Below, in pieces: positions 37,219-46,499 of a stretch of DNA of 50,262 bases. The position numbers were made by a program, and so were the translations under genes. This DNA is from an uncultured Demequina sp. (GTDB lineage: Bacteria > Actinomycetota > Actinomycetes > Actinomycetales > Demequinaceae). The stretch covers positions 1-50,262 of the forward strand of contig CALALQ010000089.1 of NCBI GenBank assembly GCA_937925595.1, given 5' to 3'. The notes beneath the pieces are model-generated. The model saw only the letters and a program-made list of their open reading frames with translations. It had not been told where the DNA came from and did no database searches. Position 1 is the first letter of the stretch; each line of letters begins with the position of its first letter.

Positions 37219-37512
37219 CTCCCCGCGCTGGCGCTTGATGGCGGCGTAAGTTTGGATGATGTCGGCGGTCTTGGGGACTTTGATGGATGGGTTCTCGTAT
37301 TGCATGGCTTCGGAGAAGAGGTGGTGTTCTTCGGTGGTCCAGGCGTTACGTACGGTGGTTTTTAGGGCGGCGACCTCGTAGGTGAGTCTGTCGATGCGTT
37401 GGTTGACGCTGGTGAGGGTGGAGTTGGTCCAGACCGCTGCGGAGACGAACATCCCGACGATGCCGATGACTCGGAAAAGCGGGATGTTGATCTTGTCGAG
37501 GGTAATGGCCAT
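37216..37512 (-). CDS. Single-TM coiled-coil protein, putative spanin or holin component, 98 aa
   Basis: From the ATG at 37512: MAITLDKINIPLFRVIGIVGMFVSAAVWTNSTL contains one membrane helix at about residues 10-30, then a short coiled coil SVNQRIDRLTYEVAALKTTVRN and a soluble tail. The plan (N-terminal TM, periplasmic coiled coil) is that of an inner-membrane spanin; a holin-type function is an alternative. A candidate outer-membrane lipoprotein gene lies just upstream, which supports a two-component spanin, although the gene order is reversed from the classic Rz-Rz1. Confidence 0.5.
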   Translation of the reverse strand: MAITLDKINIPLFRVIGIVGMFVSAAVWTNSTLTSVNQRIDRLTYEVAALKTTVRNAWTTEEHHLFSEAMQYENPSIKVPKTADIIQTYAAIKRQRGE

Positions 37513-37513
37513 G

Positions 37514-37744
37514 TTAGGGGACGGACTCGCGCTGGACACGTGTGTCGATTAGGTCAGCTTCGAAGGTTTGCGGTCCCCACGGAGTGTTGGATTCGATACG
37601 GACGTTTTCGAGACGGACGTCTTTGTTTGGGATGAGTCCTTTGTAGGAGGTGCAGCCGGTAGTGGAGAGGAAGATGAGGAACAGTGCACCGAGGAAGGCG
37701 CACGGGATTAAGTAACGACGGATGATGATGGATTGGATTGACAT
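37514..37744 (-). CDS. Small lipoprotein, putative outer-membrane spanin, 76 aa
   Basis: The N terminus RRYLIPCAFLGALFLIFLSTTGC is a signal peptide with a lipobox LSTTGC; Cys31 would be the lipidated residue. The mature part is only about 45 residues (TSYKGLIPNKDVRLENVRIESNTPWGPQTF). Very small lipoproteins next to a single-TM coiled-coil protein are typical of Rz1-like spanins of Gram-negative phages. It starts one base after the stop of the 37746 gene. Confidence 0.6.
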   Translation of the reverse strand: MSIQSIIIRRYLIPCAFLGALFLIFLSTTGCTSYKGLIPNKDVRLENVRIESNTPWGPQTFEADLIDTRVQRESVP

Positions 37745-37745
37745 G

Positions 37746-38036
37746 TCATGTCAACTTCAGGGCCTCGACCAGCTCGGCGGCTGGTGGAGTACCTGGGAAG
37801 TTGCCTTCTTGGAGGTGATGTCGGACAGCGGTTTGGCAGGTTTCAAATTCGAAGTCGCCCATGATGGTGGCGATGTCAGCGTCGGATTTAAAGACTTCCG
37901 AAATCAGCTTGCCCGCGGTGAGGATATAGCGGGCAGACTTGATGTAGTTGTCAGTCTTGGACCAGCCGGTGGAGGCCAGGCATTGCTGTAGGAGGATGGA
38001 TGCCTTGCCGGAGATGTTGAGTTGTACTTCTTTCAT
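37746..38036 (-). CDS. Hypothetical protein, 96 aa
   Basis: Soluble helical protein, MKEVQLNISGKASILLQQCLASTGWSKTDNYIKSARYILTAGKLISEVF. No catalytic motif recognised. It follows the tailspike (starts inside its stop, ATGA) and precedes the putative spanin pair. Could be a lysis regulator or a tail accessory; unknown. Its start context CACATCACATGAAAGA is identical to that of the 2384 gene. Confidence 0.55.
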   Translation of the reverse strand: MKEVQLNISGKASILLQQCLASTGWSKTDNYIKSARYILTAGKLISEVFKSDADIATIMGDFEFETCQTAVRHHLQEGNFPGTPPAAELVEALKLT

Positions 38037-41000
38037 GTGATGTGAGCCAGGCGCCAGTCACGAGCCCAGGGACGCATGGTGTTGGGAGAAGTGCCGAACC
38101 CGGAGGTGCCGCCAGAGACTGCCCAGACACGGTTCAGCAGGTAGTCGAAGTAGGCGGGATTGTTCCAGGCGGTGTTGAGGCCCATCATTTGCATGACGAC
38201 CGCGATGCCGAAATTGGGGGCGTAGTTCTCGTTGCGGTAGGTGGCTGACCAAGCCGAGTCGTCCATGGACGGGGTGTTGTAGTGGCGGATACCCCATTCA
38301 GGTGTGCCGATCATGGCGGAGGTGTAGGTCTGGTTGCCGGCCTCGACCACCCGGCCAACGTCGGCGGCGGAGACGTACCAGTGCTGCTGGTCGTCCTGGA
38401 AGAGTTTGAACTGGTCCCAGTCAGCGCGGGCGAGCATACCGGCGTGGTTCAGGGCCACCGCGGCGAAGACGAGGTAGGGCTTCCAGCCGAGGTTGTGACC
38501 GCCGTCAGCGTGCCAGGACATGCCGTGTTGGATGCCGCCGTAGATGTCGATACCGTGCTGGATGACGTTGTGAAGGAGGGTCTGCTTTTCGCCGGAGGTG
38601 TAGTTGCAGTTCAGAGCCGCGAGGTACGCGCCGGTATTGTGTGCCGCTTGGCGACCGTAGCCGTATTCGCCGTCCAGTGGGCTGAGGTAGTGGGACTGCC
38701 AGTTGGACTGGATGCGCCGGGGCATCTGGTGGGACCGAGCTTCGAGGGTGGCTAGGTCGGGCAGGCTGGTCGGATGCGGGAGGTTTAGGAGGAAAGAGAC
38801 GTCGATGTCGGAGACATTGGCGATGATGGTCTTGGACCCAGCGGGCTCGTGGACGGACGGCCGGAAGGAGCCCGCGGGTGGGGTGGAAGCGAGAACCGTC
38901 AGGAAACCCAGGCGCTTGATTTGGTACCAGTTGTCGTTGTTGCCGCCTTGGTAGGCGACCCATTCAGCCTTGGTCCACTTGGTCGGCCAGGATTGGGAGG
39001 AGACGACCGTGTTGCCGGGGGCGACTGCGTACGGCAGCTGGGCGGCGATGTTCTTCGTGTGGTCGTAGTTGTTGCCGCGGTTGACGTTGGAGTCGAGACC
39101 CTGGTAGCCAATGCGCGCCGGGACCATGTTGAGCATGGAGCCGTTGGTGTGCCAGTAGGCTGGGTCAGAGTAGGAGGCACCGGCGACGGCTTCGTAGGAA
39201 GGCGTGATGCTGACGATGTTGACCGGGAGGCCGTTGCGGTGGACCCACGGCTTGCCGTCGGCGAAGGTGCCAGCGACGACGGGCTCGGCGAAGGACCAGG
39301 TGAATACGTCCCAGGTGACCGAAGAGACGAGGCCCGGACCTGGGTCCGGATCGGGGTCGGGGATTACGATGACGGGCTGGTACAGACCAAGGCGCATCCG
39401 ACGGGCTGTGTGCCGCGGACGGAGGTAGTTGTTGGATACGGCGGGAAGGATGACCGTCAGCGTGGCGCTGTTGGAGATGACGAAGCCTTCGGAATTGGAG
39501 ACGCGGACGGAGTAGGAGCCAGCGTCACCGAGCTGTGGCGCGGTGATGGTGTAGGAGGAGCTGGTGGCTCCGGGGATGTCTACACCGTCCTTGCGCCATT
39601 GGTAACTCGGAGTCGGGTTGCCGGCTGCGACCACGCTGAAGGTGACGGTGCCGATACCGACGTTGACAGCTTGTGAGGCCGGGTGTGTGGAGATCGTCGG
39701 GGCGGTCAGGACTGGGTCGACGACCGTGCCGTATTGTAAGGCACCCAGGTCCCACGGAGTGCTACGGGCCGAGCCGGCGTAGTCGTGGGTGTATCCGTAG
39801 TCGGCGCCGATGTTCAGACCGGTGTCGATGGCGAGAGATGTGGGCTGGAGGGTGAGGTCCCAGGTGCCAGCATCGCCGGTGCGTGACGTGAACGACGGAT
39901 TCGCGACGTAGCTGTGGGTGTCGTGACCGAGTGCCTGCCACTGAGCGAAGGTGCGGTATGAGCCATCGTGGGCCATACGCCATGTGGTCAGGTTGCTGTT
40001 GGTGTAATACAGGTTGTAGTCACACTCGAACGAAAGCGGGTAGGCGGCTGGTTTCTGGACCGCCGGAAGGTTGTTGATCGTGACGTCGCGGTAGATGACG
40101 TTGTTGAGAACCTTGACGACGTTGGCCTGACACGAGCCGCTGCAGTACACCGGGCGCGCACCGCACACGAACGTGTTATTGAGAATGTAAACGAACTGAT
40201 CCTGGCCGGACTTGTTGGAACCTCCGATCGTGATGATGCCGTTGCCGTGTGGATCGTTCAGGAAGATGCAGTTGTCGATCTGCAGACTGGGCCCCTGCGA
40301 GATATAGATCGACGCCGTGCCGCCGCGGGAGTTGATCCATTCGGGGAAGTCGTTCCAGACCTTGGCTCGTGTGATACGAACGCGCGTCCACAAGGTGCCA
40401 ACGTAGTCGTGTCGGAAGAACCAGCCGTCGCGATGAGGTTTGTCACCGGAGCCCTGCCAGAGGTCGGTTTGGATCCAGTCGTAGAGACGGCAGTTGGAGA
40501 ACAAGACATCCCGGAACTCGCCGTTGGCGGACCGAGGAGCCACGTCGAAACCCCAGACAACGTGGTCGTGAATCGAGAGGTCCTCACAGAGGATGTTGGA
40601 CACCAGCCCGCCGGTTGCAACCTTGAGCGAGACCGGATTGCGCATACGCGCGAAGTCACACCCGCGGATGGTGACGTTCGAGGAGTTCTGAAGGGAGATA
40701 CCGACGCCGGTGATGGCGTTGGTCCCGTTCATCGGCATGAGCGCACGCCAGGAACCGATTTCATGGAGCTGGCAGTCTTCGATATTGATGTGGGACGCGT
40801 CAGCGACGCGGATGCCAGTGCCGCCCTTTGGATTGGTGACGGATTTCCACATGTACAGACCGCCGGTGCCGGGGGTGGTGTATGTGACCAGCACAGCGTC
40901 TGAGAACTTGTCACCACGCCGGACGCGGAAGTGTGTCGGCGAAACGACGGAGTCAACCCAGTTGTTGGTGCCGTCTTTGGGGGTCATACCCCCGGGAGCG

Positions 41001-41488
41001 GTATTGCCCGGGTCCATCGTGAAGGCTACGACCTGGCCAGCAGTGAGCCCGTGAGGTTCTGCCGTGACGATCGTATTCGCCCCGACATCGACGGTGACGG
41101 GGTATTTGGTGGTCCAGATCGGATCGTCCTCGGTGTAACCGCCGATTTGGTACAGCTTGATGCCGTAGATGTCAACATAGCTCCGGCCGGTAAGGTTGAT
41201 ACCGGTGCCTTCGACGTAGTCGGTGGAGATGATCGCTAGACCAGAGCCCCAACCTTCGGCGGTGCGGTACAAGATCGGGTTGCCAGCTGTGCCGGACCAG
41301 TTGGCAATGATGTTGCCGACGTAGCGTACACCACCTTTGAACTCGACGATATCACCCGGTGATAGGGACGTCGCGGCGGCGTTGCCGGTGGCGTTGGTAT
41401 CGCCGGGGCAATGCTTCCACGGGGTCGAGATGGTCAGACCTGTGTTGGTGTCTGACCCCAGCTCAAAGTCGATGTAGTACTGGGCCAT
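38033..41488 (-). CDS. Tailspike: beta-helix, Ig-like domain and putative carbohydrate-active C terminus, 1151 aa
   Basis: Starts MAQYYIDFELGSDTNTGLTI; the D-x-G-x-D-x-N-x-G opening is common in right-handed beta-helix (pectate-lyase-like) proteins. Residues about 60-600 follow that pattern (VDIYGIKLYQIGGY; INIEDCQLHEIGSW; VTIRGCDFARM; FRDVLFSNCRLY). Residues about 615-700 form an Ig-like domain (PSYQWRKDGVDIPGATSSSY, DAGSYSVRVSN). The C-terminal region is helical with GRQAAHNTGAYLAALN and HADGGHNLGWKPYLVF, plausibly an alpha/alpha-barrel polysaccharide enzyme. Likely adsorbs to and degrades host surface polysaccharide. The start overlaps the preceding stop (TAATG). Confidence 0.7.
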   Translation of the reverse strand: MAQYYIDFELGSDTNTGLTISTPWKHCPGDTNATGNAAATSLSPGDIVEFKGGVRYVGNIIANWSGTAGNPILYRTAEGWGSGLAIISTDYVEGTGINLTGRSYVDIYGIKLYQIGGYTEDDPIWTTKYPVTVDVGANTIVTAEPHGLTAGQVVAFTMDPGNTAPGGMTPKDGTNNWVDSVVSPTHFRVRRGDKFSDAVLVTYTTPGTGGLYMWKSVTNPKGGTGIRVADASHINIEDCQLHEIGSWRALMPMNGTNAITGVGISLQNSSNVTIRGCDFARMRNPVSLKVATGGLVSNILCEDLSIHDHVVWGFDVAPRSANGEFRDVLFSNCRLYDWIQTDLWQGSGDKPHRDGWFFRHDYVGTLWTRVRITRAKVWNDFPEWINSRGGTASIYISQGPSLQIDNCIFLNDPHGNGIITIGGSNKSGQDQFVYILNNTFVCGARPVYCSGSCQANVVKVLNNVIYRDVTINNLPAVQKPAAYPLSFECDYNLYYTNSNLTTWRMAHDGSYRTFAQWQALGHDTHSYVANPSFTSRTGDAGTWDLTLQPTSLAIDTGLNIGADYGYTHDYAGSARSTPWDLGALQYGTVVDPVLTAPTISTHPASQAVNVGIGTVTFSVVAAGNPTPSYQWRKDGVDIPGATSSSYTITAPQLGDAGSYSVRVSNSEGFVISNSATLTVILPAVSNNYLRPRHTARRMRLGLYQPVIVIPDPDPDPGPGLVSSVTWDVFTWSFAEPVVAGTFADGKPWVHRNGLPVNIVSITPSYEAVAGASYSDPAYWHTNGSMLNMVPARIGYQGLDSNVNRGNNYDHTKNIAAQLPYAVAPGNTVVSSQSWPTKWTKAEWVAYQGGNNDNWYQIKRLGFLTVLASTPPAGSFRPSVHEPAGSKTIIANVSDIDVSFLLNLPHPTSLPDLATLEARSHQMPRRIQSNWQSHYLSPLDGEYGYGRQAAHNTGAYLAALNCNYTSGEKQTLLHNVIQHGIDIYGGIQHGMSWHADGGHNLGWKPYLVFAAVALNHAGMLARADWDQFKLFQDDQQHWYVSAADVGRVVEAGNQTYTSAMIGTPEWGIRHYNTPSMDDSAWSATYRNENYAPNFGIAVVMQMMGLNTAWNNPAYFDYLLNRVWAVSGGTSGFGTSPNTMRPWARDWRLAHIT

Positions 41489-44400
41489 TAGTAGATGCCG
41501 TAGAACGCGTTCATGTTGGCACGAACCGTGTTGGCGTCGGTGGGGCTCATGTCGGTGAACCAGATGACCCACTCCTGGAAGTCGTAGTCAGCGCAGAGCG
41601 AGCCGTCGCCGGTACGGAAGTTGGCGGAGGACGCATCACCAGAGCTCATCGTCTGGGTGTTCGAGTTGAGCCACTGGGTGTCGTCGCCGGTGCGAATGGT
41701 GGTACCGTGTAGGCACCAACTGCCGGTGGTGTAGTTGAGTCCAGCTGGCGCCGAGCCGCTGTTGATACGCATCGCCGGACCGGTGGATAGCTGTCGCAGC
41801 GCCCCGCGGGTGCCGGTGCCGAGGTTGACGAGCATGTCGCCGTTGACGTTGGCGTTCGTCTTGGCTACGGCGAAGTAGGTGATGGGCAGGGCCTGACTCG
41901 CCGAGACGAATAGGAAGTCATCCACGCCGTCGTGCTTCATCGCGACCATGCCGGATACGGCGCCGGTACGGGGTGTGCCGGAGAAGACGATTTGCGGCTG
42001 TTGGCTGGTGGTCGCTTGGGCGATGTCGCGGAGATTGCCGGACTGGTCGTAGATCTTCGTGACGTAGCCGTCGGTGCCGGAGCAGAAGGTCGTGATGGCG
42101 GCGACATCGACGAGGTTACCATCGAAGCCAATGTCCTGCTCGGCGTCGTCAGAGGCGCGGCGGACTCGGAAGGCCGAGCCGGAGTAGGACGAGCTGAGCT
42201 TGCGACCGAGGGAGTAGGCACCAGCAGCAGAGCCGACCTCGTCAAGGAGGAGGGTGCCGGAGGACTGGGTGCTGTTGTTGGTGACAGCGGTGTCGGTGAA
42301 GGATGCCAGCGCGTTACCGGCCAGGTCTTCGATGCCGGACCCTGGTTGTGTGTAGGAGATGGTAACCGTCTCGCCGAGCTGGATGACCCTGGAGAGGGTG
42401 AACGTCGCCACGTCGTCGATGAGGCTGGAGAAGGTTGGGGTGACGGCACCGCCGGAGGCTGTGACGGTGAGGCCGCCCGAGCCGCCCGAGCCGACCTGGC
42501 AGTCTTCGTCAAAGGTGATGGTCAGCTCGTCGCCGTCGGTGTTGATCACGGCCGAGGAGACCGAAGGCGCGGTGGTATCCTCCGAGCCGACTAGGGTCTC
42601 GATGAGGACGGCATACCGGCGGTCGGTGTAGACCGTCGCCGTCGCAGCGTTGGCCAGTGAGGTCCAGTTGAAGTCCGTTGCGTTCCGGACGTTGACCCAC
42701 TCGGTGGTGGTAGACAGGACCACGATAGAACGGTACCCGCTCTCGGTGCTGTGGGCGAGACGGCTGTTGCCGTTCTCGAAGCCGATGACGACCCACCAGG
42801 TGGACACATTGGTCAGGTCCAGCGAAGCGGAGTGTTCGTGGTTGGCGTAGACGCCCGAGGACGACGGGTTGTAGGTCCGGGTGATCTTCAGCGCGCGGGT
42901 GCCGGGCTGGTCGTTGACGGCATCGTGGGCGAAGATGTCGAGAGTGTACTCGCGGGTGGAGGTGTCCGTGTTCAGCGCCCGGAAGATGACGGCCTGAAGC
43001 TCGTTGGCGTCGACATCGGTGATCTTGACTGCGATGAACGCAGCCTGGCCGACAGCACTGCCAGTGTCTGTCCACTCGGAGGCAGGCGTCCAGCCGAACT
43101 CTTGGGTGGTGCTGGACGGGATGTACGACGAGTTGTTGGTGACCTCCTCATCGGAGACCGCAACAAGGTCGTTGCCGGCGAGGTCCTCGATGGCGTTACC
43201 GGGCTGGGCGATGTCGATGGTGACCGTCTCCGTAAGCGCGACCTTGCGGGACAGGGTGTATACCAGCGTCGAGGTGCCCGAGCCGGAGAGGTACGTGGCG
43301 GTGACGGCTCCACCGTCCGCGTCGAGGGTGACGACCGCATTGCCACCCGCACCGAAGACTACCGGCTCGTCGAAGTTCAGGTGCAGAATGTCGCCGATAG
43401 CCGGGATCACTGCGGAGACGAGCGACGGCGCTGTCACATCAGCAGCATCATCGCCGGAGAGTAGGACCCACACGGCGTTGGAGGCGGTGGCGTCGACGCA
43501 GAACCATACTTCGTTCAGCCCAGCGACACGCCAGAACGAGCCCGCGCGGTAGCCCTGGCCGGTGTCATTGCCAGGGCCTGGACGAGTCGTCGCTGCGAAA
43601 TTGTTTTGAGGCATACTGGCCTCGGGGTAGTGGGTCTCGACCGCCAGTTTGATCTGGGCTGGTGAGTACGACCGCGGGCTGGTCTCGGACCCAGCGACGA
43701 CTTCGGCGTCAGAGGCTTGGGTCAGGTTTGTCTCCGGGAGATGTTCCACCAAGTCATCAAGATCAATCTCCTCCGCCGCGATCTTGGCGGTGATGGGTGC
43801 GGTGTCGATGCGCACCTCGCCGATGCCAGTAGCAACGCCGAACATGACGAACATGACGTACGATGTCGGCTGCGTGGTGACCAGCGCGGACTCGGTGGCG
43901 CTGACGAAATAGTTCAACCCAGCCACGATCGAGTCATTCTCGAAGCGACCTTGCTTGACAAGGACGAAGGTGTCCACCGTCGGTGCGGACTCGACGATAC
44001 CCACTGGGCGGGTGGTATCCACCGCGTTGGCTTGTGCGCCGACCCAGGCGGTACCGTTGTGGTACACCGGCTGCATAGCCACGAAGCCGTGACCGACCTG
44101 GGTGATGGTCTCACGGAGTGATTGCCCGTCGGCTGCGCCGTCAGCGCCGGGAGGTCCTTCTGGACCCTGGGGACCTTCGGGACCCTCGGGACCAATGAGT
44201 TCATCCTTCGGGATCAGGTCTACCCAAGTGGATGAATCGCTCCGCTTGTATTGGATGTGGGTCGCCGTGACCTGGAACTCAGCGTGGGGACCCGCAGGAC
44301 CTGGGTCGCCAGGAGCGCCGTCAGCACCGTCAGCACCAGCAGGGCCTTGTGGACCTTGCGGGCCTTGCAGCGGTCCAGCGTTGGTGAAGGTTGTCCCGTC

Positions 44401-44562
44401 ACTGATCCACAGGTCGCCGTCGATGGAGTACGCATCCCCGGCAGTGGACGATCCAGGCAGGCTGGATTCGTCAGCGAGAGTCCCTTTGTACTTCAGACCC
44501 TCACCCTGTGGACCCGGGACTCCCCGGTTGATAATGATGATCTGCTGTTCGGGCTGTGCCAT
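41488..44562 (-). CDS. Collagen-like tail fibre with lectin-type C terminus, 1024 aa
   Basis: N terminus MAQPEQQIIIINRGVPGPQGE may bind the tail. Two collagen-like Gly-X-Y tracts are at about residues 66-90 (GPQGPQGPAGADGADGAPG) and 124-142 (GPEGPEGPQGPEGPPGADG). Then two related Ig/SwmB-type domains occur near 375-460 and 670-750 (APSLVSAVIPAIGDILHLNF; APSVSSAVINTDGDELTITF). Residues about 765-1024 match the arabinofuranosidase-B/concanavalin-like fold of phage tails (YSLGRKLSSSYSGSAFRVRR, FCSGTDGYVTKIYDQSGN). Probably a host-surface-binding fibre. Start is TAACATGGC. Confidence 0.75.
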   Translation of the reverse strand: MAQPEQQIIIINRGVPGPQGEGLKYKGTLADESSLPGSSTAGDAYSIDGDLWISDGTTFTNAGPLQGPQGPQGPAGADGADGAPGDPGPAGPHAEFQVTATHIQYKRSDSSTWVDLIPKDELIGPEGPEGPQGPEGPPGADGAADGQSLRETITQVGHGFVAMQPVYHNGTAWVGAQANAVDTTRPVGIVESAPTVDTFVLVKQGRFENDSIVAGLNYFVSATESALVTTQPTSYVMFVMFGVATGIGEVRIDTAPITAKIAAEEIDLDDLVEHLPETNLTQASDAEVVAGSETSPRSYSPAQIKLAVETHYPEASMPQNNFAATTRPGPGNDTGQGYRAGSFWRVAGLNEVWFCVDATASNAVWVLLSGDDAADVTAPSLVSAVIPAIGDILHLNFDEPVVFGAGGNAVVTLDADGGAVTATYLSGSGTSTLVYTLSRKVALTETVTIDIAQPGNAIEDLAGNDLVAVSDEEVTNNSSYIPSSTTQEFGWTPASEWTDTGSAVGQAAFIAVKITDVDANELQAVIFRALNTDTSTREYTLDIFAHDAVNDQPGTRALKITRTYNPSSSGVYANHEHSASLDLTNVSTWWVVIGFENGNSRLAHSTESGYRSIVVLSTTTEWVNVRNATDFNWTSLANAATATVYTDRRYAVLIETLVGSEDTTAPSVSSAVINTDGDELTITFDEDCQVGSGGSGGLTVTASGGAVTPTFSSLIDDVATFTLSRVIQLGETVTISYTQPGSGIEDLAGNALASFTDTAVTNNSTQSSGTLLLDEVGSAAGAYSLGRKLSSSYSGSAFRVRRASDDAEQDIGFDGNLVDVAAITTFCSGTDGYVTKIYDQSGNLRDIAQATTSQQPQIVFSGTPRTGAVSGMVAMKHDGVDDFLFVSASQALPITYFAVAKTNANVNGDMLVNLGTGTRGALRQLSTGPAMRINSGSAPAGLNYTTGSWCLHGTTIRTGDDTQWLNSNTQTMSSGDASSANFRTGDGSLCADYDFQEWVIWFTDMSPTDANTVRANMNAFYGIY

Positions 44563-44563
44563 G

Positions 44564-44953
44564 TTAGATTTCGACGGCCTTGGCGTTGAGCGTCAGGGCG
44601 GGTGAGAGATTGGGGTGGGAGATCCACGTGTACAAATACGCCCCGGTGACCAGGACGGCGTCGGACACCGAATCCAGCGATGTGCCGGGCTGGTTCGACG
44701 GGAGCAGCTTCAACGTCCGGGCGACGTGGGCCAGGCGCACCATCGCGGCCTCGGCGGTCATGTCGAACGGGGAGACAGCGTAGTACAACGTCGGCGCGTT
44801 GAACGCGCTCGGGACGCCGGCGCCGTTGGTGAGCTGGGTGTGGATCTGGACCGTCGCACTGGACTCCTGGAGAGTCAGCTTGTTCGCATTGCCCGCGCTG
44901 ACACCCGGCGAGCCGAGTTCAACAGCTGCGTAAATATCCGTAGTCGTGGCCAT
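44564..44953 (-). CDS. Small putative virion protein, 129 aa
   Basis: Reads MATTTDIYAAVELGSPGVSAGNANKLTLQESSATVQIHTQLTNGAGVPSAFNAPTLYYAVSPFD... and ends DAVLVTGAYLYTWISHPNLSPALTLNAKAVEI. Alternating strands, few charges, no Cys: a beta-sandwich virion protein is likely. It lies between terminase and fibre genes and has the 25-nt leader shared with the portal gene, so it is probably produced at similar timing. Family not identified. Confidence 0.6.
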   Translation of the reverse strand: MATTTDIYAAVELGSPGVSAGNANKLTLQESSATVQIHTQLTNGAGVPSAFNAPTLYYAVSPFDMTAEAAMVRLAHVARTLKLLPSNQPGTSLDSVSDAVLVTGAYLYTWISHPNLSPALTLNAKAVEI

Positions 44954-44978
44954 GGTCTATATCGGTTGCTGATGCTTA
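44954..44978 (-). promoter_or_regulatory. Repeated 25-nt leader element, copy upstream of the 44564 gene
   Basis: On the minus strand: TAAGCATC, AGCAAC, CGATA, TAG, ACC, directly followed by ATG. Compare 37194-37218 before the portal gene. The element begins 8 nt after the terminase stop codon. Confidence 0.5.
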
Positions 44979-44986
44979 CTAGAAGG

Positions 44987-46468
44987 TTAGTCGAGTGACC
45001 AGTCCAGCTCGGAGGTGATGTCCTCGCGTACGGACTGGGTGGTGAGAGGGAGGTCGTGTTGGGGGATGGACTCTGGGGCGTTGTCGTCGATGTTGTGCAT
45101 AGAGTTGATGAAGAGACGGTAGGTCGCTTCCATCATGTGGTCATCTTCGTCAACGGGTTTGTTGGTCTTGGGGTCGTAGCAGTAACGGCGGATTTCCCAG
45201 AGCCAGCGGTAACAGGTCGGGGCGACCCGAACGCCCCGCGGGTCTTTGAGGACGGATTTGAACTTGAGGATTCCGAACTCTTTGGCTTTAGATGCTTTGA
45301 CAACCGGGAGGCCGCAAAAGGCGAACCGGTGCGCCATGCAGGATAGGGTGATTGGGTCTTGGATCCAGGCGAGCGGGTCGCACTTGGGGACGATGTATTT
45401 ACGTCCGCGTAGTTTGTGGAGTATGGCAGCGGCGAGGCCGTCGGCGTCGCAGTGCATCCAGATTTCGTCGTAGATGATGGGGACTTCGGAGGGTCCCACG
45501 GCGCAGAATACAACGGCGTGGGGGATTTTGGGATGGACGTCGATGGAGCAATAGATTGTATGGTCCGCCGGAGGGTTATCCCAAGACTTCCAACCTGGAG
45601 GGAGAGACTTAAGGATATGAGTGTCTTCTTTGAACTCTTTGTAGACGAGCCCGGCCAGTTCAAGTGGAAGGCCATTGAGGCGGCACTGGCGCTCGTCTTC
45701 GGTGAGTGAAGACTCGAAGTCGGAGATAGCTTCTTCAGTAAGGTACGGATTGTCACGGGTGTTGCCGACTACTGCGAAGATGTTGTCGCGGGGGACCAGG
45801 AGGCCGTTGTGCCCAGGCTGTGGGAAGAACATGTCGTTGATCCACAGTTCTTGCAGGGGTGTGAGGGTGAACCAGTCCTTGCCGTTGCGGTCCATGAGTC
45901 CGCGGGCGTTGGCTTTGTACATCCCCTCCGGGCAGGGCTCGTCTATGTGGAGGAAGTCGAGGTCGGATGACTCCTGAGATTGGGGGTTTTTCTTGTAGGC
46001 CTCGACCGTGTCGAACATGACGGACGAGCCTCGCTCGGTGGCTATGAACTCGATGGCGCCGGAGTGGTTACGTTTGGTGCGGGTGACGAAGCCGCGGGGT
46101 AGCATACGCCAGATCTTGCCGGTCTCTTCGGAGGTCCAGATTTCGTTGACCTTGTCCCAGTCGGTGGTTATGATCTTGCCCTTGACCGGGTGCTGCGGGA
46201 TGCCGAGAGTGCGCTCAACGGACCCGCGGGGATACCAAGGACGCTCACCGATGAGCCAGGCTGAGTCTTCAGCACAGCCCATAGTTGACTTGCCGGAGCG
46301 GTTGCCGGCTCGGTACATCCGGTGCTTCTTGTCTCCGGCACGGTGGAAGGCGTCCTGGGCTGGGTGCGGGCGGTAGAAGAGGAGACCGTAGCGTTGGTAG
46401 GCTTGCTGGAGGTCTCGAGCGAGACGGAGCCGCCGGTCGATGTCCGCAGCAAGCGCGCTTTGTGACAT
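44987..46468 (-). CDS. terL: Terminase large subunit, 493 aa
   Basis: DNA-packaging motor. ATPase Walker A is GNRSGKST (residues 55-62), preceded by HRMYRA; Walker B with catalytic Glu is DFLHIDEP near 170. The nuclease domain shows YCSIDVHPKIPHAVVFCA with its first Asp, and DDHMMEATYRLFIN near the C terminus with the last Asp. I chose the ATG at 46468; a GTG at 46510 would add 14 residues and overlap the small-subunit gene. The frame is open to 46801 but that part lies within terS and reads Ser/Pro/Arg only. Terminase type (cos, pac, direct repeat) cannot be told from this. Confidence 0.9.
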   Translation of the reverse strand: MSQSALAADIDRRLRLARDLQQAYQRYGLLFYRPHPAQDAFHRAGDKKHRMYRAGNRSGKSTMGCAEDSAWLIGERPWYPRGSVERTLGIPQHPVKGKIITTDWDKVNEIWTSEETGKIWRMLPRGFVTRTKRNHSGAIEFIATERGSSVMFDTVEAYKKNPQSQESSDLDFLHIDEPCPEGMYKANARGLMDRNGKDWFTLTPLQELWINDMFFPQPGHNGLLVPRDNIFAVVGNTRDNPYLTEEAISDFESSLTEDERQCRLNGLPLELAGLVYKEFKEDTHILKSLPPGWKSWDNPPADHTIYCSIDVHPKIPHAVVFCAVGPSEVPIIYDEIWMHCDADGLAAAILHKLRGRKYIVPKCDPLAWIQDPITLSCMAHRFAFCGLPVVKASKAKEFGILKFKSVLKDPRGVRVAPTCYRWLWEIRRYCYDPKTNKPVDEDDHMMEATYRLFINSMHNIDDNAPESIPQHDLPLTTQSVREDITSELDWSLD

Positions 46469-46499
46469 CCCGGAGCTTGGTAGGACATGGTCGTAGAGG

